Below are positions 15,450 to 24,337 of a stretch of DNA of 64,000 bases, piece by piece. The stretch is from WJKG01 sp964627305 (GTDB taxonomy: Bacteria > Zixibacteria > MSB-5A5 > GN15 > FEB-12): contig CAZVHP010000007.1 in NCBI GenBank assembly GCA_964627305.1, forward strand, positions 62,001-126,000, given 5' to 3'. Positions within the stretch are counted from its first letter, which is position 1. The number at the start of each line of letters is the position of its first letter. The position numbers were made by a program, and so were the translations under genes. The notes beneath the pieces are model-generated. The model was not told the origin of the DNA. It saw only the letters and a list, made by a program, of their open reading frames with translations, and searched no databases.

Positions 15450-17594
15450 TTACCGGGGCAGAGGGAAATAGAGGGTGAAGCAGGTTCCGTGTCCCGGCTC
15501 GGATTCGACGGAGATGGTGCCGGAGTGGGCCGAGACAATGCGTTCGACGACCGACAGGCCGAGGCCGGTGCCGGTGTCTTTGGTAGTGTAGTAGCGTTCG
15601 AAGATGCGGCTGAGGTTGTCTTTGCTGATGCCTTTGCCGGTATCGCTTATCCTGAGGGCGAGGTACTTCTCTTTTTTGTGTGCCGGTTGTTCGATCAGGC
15701 CCTTGACGGTCAGTGAGCCGTTGTCGTCGGTAGCATCGGCGGCATTGAGAAACAGGTTCAGGAAGGCCTCGAGGATCTGGTTTTTGTTCACGATGCACTC
15801 CCAGTCGAGGTCGTCGTACTCGGCTGAGAAGTTGATGTTTTTGCGACGCAGGTCGGGTCCGACGAGATCGGCGGCGCGTTCGACGAGGTGGCGCAGGTCG
15901 ACTTTTTCGGTCTGGTACTTATTGGGGTTGGAGAAGTCGACGAGTTCGCGAACGAGTTCGTTCATGCGATGGACTTCCTCGTTGGCCAGTTTGAAGGCCT
16001 CGAGGTGTTCGATTTCGGCCATTTTTTGGCGCATGATCTGAAGGCCTCCTTTGATGGAGGTCAGGGGTTTGCGCAGGTCGTGTGATATCTCGGAGATCAT
16101 GTTACCCATAGTGAGAAGGCGGGTAGCGTTGAGCAGCGAGCGCTCGCGCTCGAACAGGACGGCGGCCTGGGAGACGACCAGTCGGGCCAGGGAGCGATCG
16201 TCATCGGAGTAGGCGTTGATGCTGCTTGCGGACAGATAGAGGACGTAGGCAAGCTCGCCCTGGCGGATGACGGGTATGGCCATGCGGGCGGTACCGGGAT
16301 CGGGTAGGTTGGGGTTGGCATGGATCTGTTCGGCGAGGTATTCTGACACGGCGGGGATATCGTGCAGATCGAAGTGTTCGAATTCGAGGTCGGGCAGGCT
16401 GATGGCCTCGCGGCTGACTTTGTTGAGATCGATGCCGCCGCTGTCGGTGAGCGGGAGATTGGCGTCGCCGGAGACGCCGGCGGCGGTCAGTCGACACTGG
16501 GCGGGATTCCAGTCGAGCCAGAGGGAGTAGTCGATGGGAAAGACGAGGGCGAGTTTTTCGATCAGCAGTTTTCGGAAGTCGTTGATTGAGCGCATGTTGG
16601 TCAGTTCGCGGGTGACCTCATGGAGGATTTCGAATTCGATGAGGCGTCGTCGGTTGCGTTCGAACTGGTGAGCATCATCGACGGCGACAGCGGCCTGTGA
16701 AGCGAAGGTGGTGAGCAGTCGGAGGTCGGCCTTGTTGAAGCTTCCGCCGCCGACCTTTCGGGCCATGTTGATGACGCCGATGACTTTGTTTTTGATTTTC
16801 ATGGGGGCGCACAGCAGAGAACTGGAGCGGTACTTTTCTTTGTTGCGCCGCTGGAACTGGGGGTGGGTTTCGACATCCTCGATGATGAGGGGTTCGCCGG
16901 TTTTGGCGACATAGCCGGAAATGGAGTCGCCGACCACGAGGCGGGTGGCACGAACGATGGATGTGTCCAGACCGATGGCGGCGGCAATGGTGAGGGTTTC
17001 GCCTTTTTCGTCGAGCAGCATGATAGAGCCGATTTCGGCATCGGAGACGGTTGAGGCGAGGGTGACAATCTGGCGGAGCAGTTCCGGGAGGTTGGCCGCG
17101 GATCCGATGGATTTGCCGGCCTCGTAGAGGGCGTTGAGTTCGCTTATGCGCCGTTGCTGGAGCATATTGGCGAGTTTGAGTTCCTCCAGAAGCTGGAGGC
17201 GTTCCAGGTCGGAGCGGCGTTTTTCGAGGGCGCGTTTGACGGTGAGTTCAAGATGGGTGAACTCGACCGGCTTGAGCAGGTAGTCGTAGGCGCCCTGACC
17301 GATAGCCTGCACGGCGGAGTCCAGCGAGGCGTTGCCGGTCATCAGGACAACGGGGATGTCGTCATCGACGGCCTTGACGGCCTTGAGGACCTGGAGGCCG
17401 TCCATATCGGGCATGACGATGTCGGTGATGACGAGGTCGATCCGTTGCTGGCGGATGGCCTCGACGGCCCTGGTAGAGACCTGGAAGGCCATGACGCGAT
17501 AGCCGTCGCCGGAGAGCAGGGCGGTGAGTGAATCACACATGCGCTTTTCGTCATCGATGACGACTATGGTAGCTGGTGTGGTTTGCTTGGTCAT
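15450..17594 (-). CDS. Receiver-GAF-histidine kinase hybrid
   Basis: A 714-residue cytosolic signalling protein without membrane segments. Residues 1-125 are a receiver (DDE near the N-terminus, TDIVMPDMDG phosphoacceptor region, LLKPVE). A short coiled coil follows (about 125-165), then a clear GAF domain (about 170-320) and a second GAF-like region (about 330-480). The dimerisation domain has HDLRKPLTSIKGG with the phosphorylated His near 503. The ATPase domain has DTGKGIS and TGLGLSV. Because the receiver is N-terminal, the protein can receive phosphate from another kinase before its own kinase works. It lies between the NtrC-type gene and a second GAF kinase, suggesting a multi-step relay. 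The signal is unknown and probably cytosolic. Confidence 0.9.
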   Translation of the reverse strand: MTKQTTPATIVVIDDEKRMCDSLTALLSGDGYRVMAFQVSTRAVEAIRQQRIDLVITDIVMPDMDGLQVLKAVKAVDDDIPVVLMTGNASLDSAVQAIGQGAYDYLLKPVEFTHLELTVKRALEKRRSDLERLQLLEELKLANMLQQRRISELNALYEAGKSIGSAANLPELLRQIVTLASTVSDAEIGSIMLLDEKGETLTIAAAIGLDTSIVRATRLVVGDSISGYVAKTGEPLIIEDVETHPQFQRRNKEKYRSSSLLCAPMKIKNKVIGVINMARKVGGGSFNKADLRLLTTFASQAAVAVDDAHQFERNRRRLIEFEILHEVTRELTNMRSINDFRKLLIEKLALVFPIDYSLWLDWNPAQCRLTAAGVSGDANLPLTDSGGIDLNKVSREAISLPDLEFEHFDLHDIPAVSEYLAEQIHANPNLPDPGTARMAIPVIRQGELAYVLYLSASSINAYSDDDRSLARLVVSQAAVLFERERSLLNATRLLTMGNMISEISHDLRKPLTSIKGGLQIMRQKMAEIEHLEAFKLANEEVHRMNELVRELVDFSNPNKYQTEKVDLRHLVERAADLVGPDLRRKNINFSAEYDDLDWECIVNKNQILEAFLNLFLNAADATDDNGSLTVKGLIEQPAHKKEKYLALRISDTGKGISKDNLSRIFERYYTTKDTGTGLGLSVVERIVSAHSGTISVESEPGHGTCFTLYFPLPR

Positions 17595-17668
17595 GGCTTG
17601 GTTTCCAGTGTATCCTGTGTGTGTTTCACGCTATATGAACGAGACAACCTGCGTTGAATCGTGGGGGT

Positions 17669-19066
17669 CTATGGCTGCTGTTCGACCTGCGGCAGGCGGA
17701 TCTCGAACAGCCCCCCGTTGTTTGTGTTTCTGTAGGTTATCGACCCGCCGTGCCGTTTTATTATGCCATAGCAGACAGAGAGTCCCAGTCCGGTGCCCTT
17801 GCCGGGTTCTTTGGTGGTGAAGAACGGTTCGAAGATGTGCGGGATGTGTGAGGGGTCGATGCCGGGCCCGGTATCGGCGAAGGACAGGACGACGTGACCG
17901 TCGTCTGAGTGGCAGGCGACGCTCAGGGTGCCACCATCGGGCTGCATGGCGTCGACGCCGTTGATAATGAGATTGAGGAAGACCTGTTTGAGGTTTTCCG
18001 GGGAAGCTTTGACAAGGGGGCAGTCGTTCGGGTAGTCACGGTTAAGCTCGATGCCGGCGTTTTCCAGCTTGCGGTCCATCAGTCGCAGGACATCATCGAG
18101 GACCTGAGTGACGGGCAAGGGGATCAGTTTTGGTGGCTGGGGACGGTGGAAGTCGAGCAGTTCGCGTACGATGGCGGCGATGCGGTCGATTTCCTCACCG
18201 GCGATTTTGAGGTAGTTGCCGGTATCCTTGTTGCCGGAGACGGTTCGAAGGGCGAGCAGGAGGTAGTTTTTGACGATCCCGAGGGGATTGTTGACCTCGT
18301 GGGCGACCTTGGCGGACATTTCTCCGAGGGCGGCGAGTCGTTCGGCCTGGACCAGTTGTTCCTGGGCGCTGCGAAGCTGCTGGGCGGCGGCTGTTTCGGA
18401 TTCATAGAGGCGGGCGTTTTCGATGGCGACGGAGATCTGGTTGCCAAGGATGGAGAGGAACTCGACATCATCGACGGCGAACTCGCGGCCGGCCATTTTG
18501 TCGGTGATGCAGAAGACGCCACGCAGACCGGACTGGTAGATCAGCGGCACAATAAGTCCGGGATGGAAGATGCGGACGATGCGGGTTTCATCTTCGTCGG
18601 CGATGTCCTTTGACAGATCGCCGGTGCGGACGGGTCGGTTGAGCCCGGCGAGATGTTTGCCGAGATCGGAATCTATTTTGAAGCAGCAGTCCTTGTCGGG
18701 GAATGGTCCGGCGCCGCGCTGTTTGGCCAGATGGAGGAGGTTGGAAGTGCGGTCGCGGCGGAGAAAAATGGCGGCCTTGGAGGAGCCGACCTGGGCGAGC
18801 GAAGTGAGGATGAAGGTGTCGAGTAGTTGCTGGTAATTCAGGACGGAGTTGAAGTTGCGGCTGATTTCGAAGATCGTGTACAGGTCGAAGATTTTGCGTT
18901 TGAGCTGGCGGTTGGTTTCGGTAAGGATGGTGACCTTCTGATGCAGCTCATTGGTCAGCAGCTTGTGGGTATCGCCGCTTGTGGTCGTGGGTCGTTTCGA
19001 GGCACGGTTGGTATCGGGTGTCTGGGGCGGCCCTGAGTTTCCTGCTGTGTGTTTGCGTTTAGTCAT
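17669..19066 (-). CDS. GAF-domain sensor histidine kinase
   Basis: A 465-residue soluble kinase. The first 30 residues are low complexity. A coiled coil spans about 35-65, a GAF domain about 70-220 and a second short coiled coil about 220-245. The phosphoacceptor is in AHEVNNPLG (His near 254). The ATPase domain has NLIINGVDAM, DTGPGIDPSHI and GKGTGLGLSV. The HEVNNPLG form is typical of NtrB-like kinases that pair with NtrC-like regulators, which suits the NtrC-type gene two genes downstream. The start overlaps the folC stop by 4 bases, so it is coupled to the housekeeping operon upstream. Confidence 0.88.
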   Translation of the reverse strand: MTKRKHTAGNSGPPQTPDTNRASKRPTTTSGDTHKLLTNELHQKVTILTETNRQLKRKIFDLYTIFEISRNFNSVLNYQQLLDTFILTSLAQVGSSKAAIFLRRDRTSNLLHLAKQRGAGPFPDKDCCFKIDSDLGKHLAGLNRPVRTGDLSKDIADEDETRIVRIFHPGLIVPLIYQSGLRGVFCITDKMAGREFAVDDVEFLSILGNQISVAIENARLYESETAAAQQLRSAQEQLVQAERLAALGEMSAKVAHEVNNPLGIVKNYLLLALRTVSGNKDTGNYLKIAGEEIDRIAAIVRELLDFHRPQPPKLIPLPVTQVLDDVLRLMDRKLENAGIELNRDYPNDCPLVKASPENLKQVFLNLIINGVDAMQPDGGTLSVACHSDDGHVVLSFADTGPGIDPSHIPHIFEPFFTTKEPGKGTGLGLSVCYGIIKRHGGSITYRNTNNGGLFEIRLPQVEQQP

Positions 19067-20340
19067 CGGATACCGTACGCCTGGAAGAATTCGCCTACCA
19101 GATAATGTGATCCCACTACAGCTATAATATCGTCATGGGAGCAGGCCTTGGCCAGTTTGTTATAGGCGGACCTGAGGCCGGCACATCGCCGGATTGGGAC
19201 GGCGCGCCAGTTGATCTGCGAGATGAGCTGGTCGACATCGGTGGAGCGGTGGGTCTTCAGGGGGACGAGGTGATACTCGCGGGTGATGTGACGGAGGGCG
19301 TCGAACATTTTCTGGTGTTCTTTGCGTTTGACAAAGCCGGTGATGACGTGGGCCTTGCGGCCGGGGTAGTGGTTTTGGAAGGCTTTGACAAAGGCGGCAA
19401 TGCCTCCGGCGTTGTGGCCGACGTCGAACAGCAGGTCCGGCTGGTTTGGGCGCCGTATGATCTGGAAGCGGCCGGGCCAGCGGGTGTTGGCCAGGCCGTT
19501 GCGAATGGCTCGCATGGAGACGGGCCAACCGTTCTGACGGAGGACGCTGAGAGCCTTGAGGGCGACGGCGCAGTTGCGGAGCTGGTGCTCGCCGTAGAGG
19601 CCGGGTTGGAACGGTGCGATTGAGAAGCCGTTGGAAGCGAAGCCGAGCTTCATCTCATGGACAAACGGTTGAAACTCCTTGCTGAGCAGGCGATGGTAGG
19701 GTGCGCCGCGTTCACGGCAGGCGCGCCGGATGACTTTTTCGGCCGATTCGGGCAAGAAGCCGGAGACATGGGGTACGCCGGTTTTGATGATGCCGGCTTT
19801 TTCGAAAGCGATTTTGGGCAGGGTGTTGCCGAGGATTTCCATGTGATCGCGGCTGATGTCGGTGGTGATGGTCACGAGCGGTGTAAGGACATTGGTGGCA
19901 TCGAAACGCCCGCCGAGTCCGGTTTCGATGATGGCAATATCGGCTCCGACCCGGGCGAAGTGTTCGAAGGCCATGGCGGTGACGACCTCGAAGAAGGAGA
20001 GCTTGCGTCTGACCAGTTCAGGGCGGTGGCGGTCGACGAAGGAGACGAGGGAGCGCCCTGGGATGGGGCGGCCGTCGACCTGAACGCGTTCGCGGAAGGA
20101 GACCAGATGGGGTGAGGTGAACAGGCCGGTTTTGTGGCCCTGGGTGCGCATGACGTAAGCGAGCATGGCGGCAACGGAGCCTTTGCCGTTGGTTCCGGCG
20201 ATATGGATGGTGGGGTAGCGTTGCTGGGGAGCGCCTATGGAGTGCAGGAACTCGGTGATATTCTCCAGGCCGAGTTTGAGTCCGAAGAATTCACGAGACA
20301 GAAGGAAGCGCTCTGCGGAGGCATAGTCATGCCGCTGCAT
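19063..20340 (-). CDS. folC: Folylpolyglutamate/dihydrofolate synthase
   Basis: A 425-residue Mur-ligase-family enzyme that adds glutamate to folates and usually also joins dihydropteroate and glutamate. The P-loop is HIAGTNGKGS (near 50). A Mg-binding region IIETGLGGRFDATNVL and a C-terminal region with FDVGHNAGG and VVGSHYLVGEF follow the family closely. The length matches the usual 420-430 residues. It starts one base before the accD stop and overlaps the GAF-kinase gene, so it is in one transcript with both. The accD-folC order is common in bacteria. Confidence 0.93.
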   Translation of the reverse strand: MQRHDYASAERFLLSREFFGLKLGLENITEFLHSIGAPQQRYPTIHIAGTNGKGSVAAMLAYVMRTQGHKTGLFTSPHLVSFRERVQVDGRPIPGRSLVSFVDRHRPELVRRKLSFFEVVTAMAFEHFARVGADIAIIETGLGGRFDATNVLTPLVTITTDISRDHMEILGNTLPKIAFEKAGIIKTGVPHVSGFLPESAEKVIRRACRERGAPYHRLLSKEFQPFVHEMKLGFASNGFSIAPFQPGLYGEHQLRNCAVALKALSVLRQNGWPVSMRAIRNGLANTRWPGRFQIIRRPNQPDLLFDVGHNAGGIAAFVKAFQNHYPGRKAHVITGFVKRKEHQKMFDALRHITREYHLVPLKTHRSTDVDQLISQINWRAVPIRRCAGLRSAYNKLAKACSHDDIIAVVGSHYLVGEFFQAYGIR

Positions 20341-21183
20341 TTACTTTCTCCACATGAACTTCAGCAGTTTGGAGACGGTATCTCGCAGATCAGCCCGGTT
20401 GACGACACGATCAAGGAAGCCTTTGTCGAGGAAGAACTGGGAGGACTGGAAGCCCTCGGGGAGATCCTGACCGATGGTCTGTTTGATGACGCGCGGTCCG
20501 GCGAAGCCGAGCAAGGCTCCGGGTTCGGCGATGATGACATCGCCGAGGGAGGCGTAGGAAGCCATGACGCCGGCGGTAGTCGGGTTGATGAGGATGGAGA
20601 TGTACGGCAGGCGCTTTTCGGCGAGTCTGGCCAGCAGGCCTGAGGTTTTTGCCATCTGCATAAGCGAGAGGATACCTTCCTGCATGCGGGCGCCGCCGGA
20701 GCAGGAGACGATGATCAGGGGGCATTCGGCCTGCATGGCGCGCTCGATAGTGCGGGCGATCTTCTCCCCCACCACACTGCCCATAGAGCCGCCGATGAAG
20801 GCGAAGTCCATGATGGCGAAGGAGACCTTGATGCCATCGATTTCGCCATAGCCGCAGATGACGCCATCCTTCTTGCCGGTTTTTTGCTGGGCGGCGCGGA
20901 TACGGTCGGGGTAGCGCTTGGAGTCCTTGAACTTAAGGGGATCGCGGGAGGCGAGGTTCTGGTCGTATTCCTCGAGTCGGCCGCCATCGAGCAGGAGCTG
21001 GATATACTTCTGGCTGGAGATGCGGAAGTGGTAGCTGCAGTTGGGACAGACCCAGAGCAGTTGTTCCAATTTCCTGGAGTAGACGATTTCGCCGCAGGAG
21101 GGGCACTTGGTCCAGAGTCCCTCGGGGATGTTTTTCTTTTCAGTTGTGGCCAGGCCTCGTTTGGCCTTGCGAAACCATTCCAT
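20341..21183 (-). CDS. accD: Acetyl-CoA carboxylase, carboxyltransferase beta subunit
   Basis: A 280-residue subunit that with AccA transfers carboxyl from biotin to acetyl-CoA, making malonyl-CoA for fatty acid synthesis. The zinc ribbon has Cys27, Cys30 and a second pair in CPNC. The crotonase-like domain carries SGGARMQEG and GSMGSVVGEKI, which form the acyl-CoA site and oxyanion hole. Full length. It sits directly between rimI and folC. accA was not seen in the window. Confidence 0.95.
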   Translation of the reverse strand: MEWFRKAKRGLATTEKKNIPEGLWTKCPSCGEIVYSRKLEQLLWVCPNCSYHFRISSQKYIQLLLDGGRLEEYDQNLASRDPLKFKDSKRYPDRIRAAQQKTGKKDGVICGYGEIDGIKVSFAIMDFAFIGGSMGSVVGEKIARTIERAMQAECPLIIVSCSGGARMQEGILSLMQMAKTSGLLARLAEKRLPYISILINPTTAGVMASYASLGDVIIAEPGALLGFAGPRVIKQTIGQDLPEGFQSSQFFLDKGFLDRVVNRADLRDTVSKLLKFMWRK

Positions 21184-21185
21184 GT

Positions 21186-21671
21186 TCAGTCGCCAGTTTG
21201 TTTAATCGCCAAGTAACGCACCATCACGAGAGCATCTTCGGGCGGACGGCGATAGTAGTTTGGCCTTTGGTACAGGACCGAAAAACCGTGTTTCTCATAA
21301 AACACAATGGCGCCGCGATTGCTCGGGCGCACTTCCAGCAGAAGATATTCACACCCGGCCCGCGAGGCAACCATTAAGATACGGTCCAGCAGTATCCGGG
21401 CAACAGATTTCCGGCGGTATTCCGGGGCGACGGCGATGTTGGTGAGGTGGGCTTCGACATCGGCGATCATCCAGCACGCGTAACCGATTATGGTGTTGTT
21501 GGTTTCGGCGACGATGGTGCCCCAGTTGTCGTCGTCGAGTTGTTCCAGGAAGGCAGACTCCGGCCAGGGGTCGGCGAAAATGGCGTGTTCGAGCCGGAGA
21601 ATGCGGGGTATATCGGAGCTGAGGGCAGGTCTGATACTGATGTCGAGCTCAGTTTTTGGTGTCTGTTCCAT
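21186..21671 (-). CDS. rimI: Ribosomal-protein-alanine N-acetyltransferase
   Basis: A 161-residue GNAT enzyme. The acetyl-CoA loop is VAPEYRRKSVARILL (R-x-x-S-x-A in place of the usual R-x-x-G-x-G/A), followed by LLEVRPSNRGAIVFYEKHGF, typical of RimI. RimI acetylates the N-terminus of ribosomal protein S18. The start at 21671 was chosen because it aligns with the family N-terminus; it overlaps the tsaB end by 23 bases. The longer frame to 21794 lies inside tsaB and has no family similarity. The tsaE-tsaB-rimI order is a classic bacterial grouping. Confidence 0.88.
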   Translation of the reverse strand: MEQTPKTELDISIRPALSSDIPRILRLEHAIFADPWPESAFLEQLDDDNWGTIVAETNNTIIGYACWMIADVEAHLTNIAVAPEYRRKSVARILLDRILMVASRAGCEYLLLEVRPSNRGAIVFYEKHGFSVLYQRPNYYRRPPEDALVMVRYLAIKQTGD

Positions 21672-22344
21672 GTCTTTGGGCCCATCGCAGTTCGGCCTGT
21701 GATCGGCGTATGTAGAGAGGTTCGAGGGTGTTAAGGTCCGGAATGCGGTCCTCGTGGAAGTGTTGCAGGCCAAGAGCGAGCAACTGGGCGGCATCGTAGG
21801 TGAGTTGTGAGGACATATCGGGGATGCCGGCGGATTGGAGATCCTGGGTGATAGTGTCGCCGAATCCGGCGGCAGGGAGTGTTCCGATGAGGGTGGGCAG
21901 GTCGCGATTCATGACGGGGACAGCCTGAGACAGGTCGAACCGGTTGTGATTAAGACGGAGTGCGAAGTACTCGTCTTTGCGGGCGGGTGTAAGCAGCCAG
22001 AGGTCGGGGCAATCGGGGCCGAGCAGGTACGCGGCCAGTTCGAAGAGGTGGACTCCGATGACGGGGATATGATTGACGGCAGCGATACCCTTGGCGGCGG
22101 CCAGACCGATGCGCAGACCGGTGAACGATCCGGGGCCGGTGCAGACAGTGATGGCCTGAATGTCGGCCGGGGTGAGCGACGCGGAACCGAGGAGTTCGTC
22201 GATCTTTTTGATGATGAACTGGCCGTGGGAGCGCTCGATGCGTTCGCTGGATTTGACGAGGCGGTCACCGGCGAACTGGATACCGAGGATGAGGTTGGCG
22301 GTGGAGGTGTCGATGGCCAGCATGTTGGGGGTTGAGCTGCTCAT
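21649..22344 (-). CDS. tsaB: tRNA threonylcarbamoyladenosine protein TsaB
   Basis: A 231-residue ASKHA-fold protein. The N-terminus LAIDTSTANLILG and the region VCTGPGSFTGLRIGLAAAKG are diagnostic. TsaB dimerises with TsaD and, with TsaE, makes the t6A modification of tRNAs reading ANN codons. The ATG at 22344 overlaps the tsaE stop as ATGA, which decides the start; the longer frame to 22452 is inside tsaE. Neighbouring tsaE and rimI support the call. Confidence 0.93.
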   Translation of the reverse strand: MSSSTPNMLAIDTSTANLILGIQFAGDRLVKSSERIERSHGQFIIKKIDELLGSASLTPADIQAITVCTGPGSFTGLRIGLAAAKGIAAVNHIPVIGVHLFELAAYLLGPDCPDLWLLTPARKDEYFALRLNHNRFDLSQAVPVMNRDLPTLIGTLPAAGFGDTITQDLQSAGIPDMSSQLTYDAAQLLALGLQHFHEDRIPDLNTLEPLYIRRSQAELRWAQRHGTDTKN

Positions 22345-22778
22345 TGGGGATTGATGACCTCTATTTCGATGTGGCGGTCGGTCTGGCCGGTGATGGTGAA
22401 GGTGATGCGGTAGTACTGGTTTTCGAGCAGGTGTTCGAGCCGTTCTCCCCATTCGACGGCGACGATGCCATTGCGGGAGAGGTACTCCTCCCAGCCGATC
22501 TCCTGCAGTTCGGTTGTGTCGGATAGTCGGTACAGGTCGAAGTGGTACAGGGGGGGCTCGGCGGGGTATTCGTTGACGAGTGTGAAAGAGGGCGAGGTGA
22601 CCTTGTCCTCGGCGATGCCGAGGGCTTTGGCCAGTCCGCGGGTGAAGGCGGTCTTGCCGGAGCCGAGCTGGCCGACGAGGATGAGAACATCACCGGGCCG
22701 GAATGTGGCGGCGAGTTTGGCGGCGAGTCCTTCGGTTTCCAACTCGCCATGAGATGTGACCTGAAGTGCGAGGCCCAC
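22341..22778 (-). CDS. tsaE: tRNA threonylcarbamoyladenosine ATPase TsaE
   Basis: A 145-residue P-loop protein with Walker A GQLGSGKTAFTRG (near 36-48), the family motif SPSFTLVNEY and YHFDLYRL, and the VAVEWGERL segment. It supplies the ATPase step of t6A synthesis with TsaB and TsaD. The length is normal. It overlaps tsaB by 4 bases and starts 2 bases after the porX-like stop, so it belongs to the serS-porY-porX-tsaE transcript. Confidence 0.94.
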   Translation of the reverse strand: MGLALQVTSHGELETEGLAAKLAATFRPGDVLILVGQLGSGKTAFTRGLAKALGIAEDKVTSPSFTLVNEYPAEPPLYHFDLYRLSDTTELQEIGWEEYLSRNGIVAVEWGERLEHLLENQYYRITFTITGQTDRHIEIEVINPQ

Positions 22779-22780
22779 AG

Positions 22781-24337
22781 TTACCTCGGAGTCATGATGG
22801 CCAGGGGGACGATCATTTCCTCCAGAGAGATGCCACCGTGCTGGAAGGAGTTCTGGAACTGGCGGACCATTTCGTTATAGTTGTTAGGATAGACGAAGTA
22901 GAAGTCTTCCTTGGCAATGATGAAGGTGGTCGCCAGGGTGAGCATGGGCAATCGCCACTGGTCGGGCTTTTTTATGAGGATGGATTCTTTGGGGTCGGAA
23001 TTGAGGTTGTCACCGTACTTGTAGCGCAGGTTTGTGGAGGTGCTGCGCTTACCGTGGGCCATGGTGCCTCGTTGGCAGAGGACGGAGCCATGATCGGAGG
23101 TGACGACGACAGTGAAGTCGCGTTCGGCGAAGGCCCTGAGGATGGTGAACAGGGGGCTGTGAGTGAACCAGCTTCTCATGAGGGAGTGGAAGGCGGCCTC
23201 GGTGCCGGCGATTTCGCGCAGGATAACGTTGTTGGAGCGTCCGTGGGCGAGGATATCGAGGAAGTTGAAGACGAAGGTAACAAGGTTGCTGTCGTAGAAA
23301 TCGGCAATGCGCCTGGCGAGGGCCTCGCCGTCGCCGTTGGTGTTGATCTTCTGATAGCGGGGCTTGTTGGGCAGACGGACGCCGTTGCGGGCGAGGTTGT
23401 CCTCGAGGAACCTGCCTTCGTTGCGATTCAGGGAGCCCTCGTCGGCGTTGTAGGTATCCGGGTAGGTCTGGTGGATCTGGTCGGGGAACAGTCCTGAGAA
23501 CAGGGCGTTGCGGGCAAACGGGGTGGCGCTGGGCAGCAGGGAGTAGTAGTAGGAGCGGTCGATGGTGTAGAAATCGGCCAGCATAGGCTCGACGAGTAGC
23601 CACTGGTCGAGCCGCATGCAGTCTACGACGATCAGCAGCACCTTGTCTTTCTGTTTCAGGCGGGGGAAGACGTGGGTGCGCAGTACATCGGGTGAGAGCA
23701 TGGGGCGGCGGTCATCGAAGAGCCATCTCTGGTAACTGGATTCGATGTACTTGGTGAATTCGACATTCCACTCCCTGCGGGTGCCGTCGAGCATCTCCTG
23801 CAGGCCGACATCCTCGTTTTCGTCAAGCTCGAGTCCCCAGGTGGCCAGAATGCGGGCGGCCTCGTGCCAGTCTTCGGGCTCAAGGGGGCCATAGAGGCGC
23901 TGGTTGAAGCGGTTGGTTTCGGAGATGTAGCGCTGGACGGAGCTGCCGCTGATGATCTTGCGTGATTCGAGCAGACGCTTGATAACGAGAAGGACCTGAG
24001 AGGGGTTGACGGGTTTGACGAGGTAGTCATCGATCTTCTGGCCGATGGCCTGATCCATGAGCGACTCCTCCTCGCTCTTGGTGACCATGACGACGGGGAG
24101 GTGGGGTCGTTTCTCCTTGATTTCCTCGAGGGTGGTCAGGCCGTCCTTGCCGGGCATCATTTCATCGAGAAGGACGAGGTCGTAGTTTTGCTGGTCGATG
24201 CGTTCCAGGGCGTCATCGCCGGACATGGCTCCCTGGACGATGAAGCCTCGCTTTTCGAGGAAAATGAAGTGTGCTTTGAGGGAGTCGATTTCATCGTCGA
24301 CCCAGAGTATTTTTCGTGCGTCCTGCTTTTGTGTCAT
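22781..24337 (-). CDS. porX: PorX-like response regulator with PglZ domain
   Basis: A 518-residue response regulator. Residues 1-125 are a receiver with DDE at 14-16, phosphoacceptor Asp58 (LLDEMMPG) and Lys near 105 (YLVKPVN). Residues about 215-510 form a PglZ/alkaline-phosphatase-like domain: IVVDCMRLDQW, TVVVTSDHGSVL and MAHGKR, with the Asp and His metal ligands of that superfamily. This architecture is that of PorX, which in Porphyromonas works with PorY in control of the type IX secretion system. Three T9SS-tailed proteins in this window support that. It overlaps the kinase gene as ATGA. Direct T9SS function here is an inference. Confidence 0.88.
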   Translation of the reverse strand: MTQKQDARKILWVDDEIDSLKAHFIFLEKRGFIVQGAMSGDDALERIDQQNYDLVLLDEMMPGKDGLTTLEEIKEKRPHLPVVMVTKSEEESLMDQAIGQKIDDYLVKPVNPSQVLLVIKRLLESRKIISGSSVQRYISETNRFNQRLYGPLEPEDWHEAARILATWGLELDENEDVGLQEMLDGTRREWNVEFTKYIESSYQRWLFDDRRPMLSPDVLRTHVFPRLKQKDKVLLIVVDCMRLDQWLLVEPMLADFYTIDRSYYYSLLPSATPFARNALFSGLFPDQIHQTYPDTYNADEGSLNRNEGRFLEDNLARNGVRLPNKPRYQKINTNGDGEALARRIADFYDSNLVTFVFNFLDILAHGRSNNVILREIAGTEAAFHSLMRSWFTHSPLFTILRAFAERDFTVVVTSDHGSVLCQRGTMAHGKRSTSTNLRYKYGDNLNSDPKESILIKKPDQWRLPMLTLATTFIIAKEDFYFVYPNNYNEMVRQFQNSFQHGGISLEEMIVPLAIMTPR

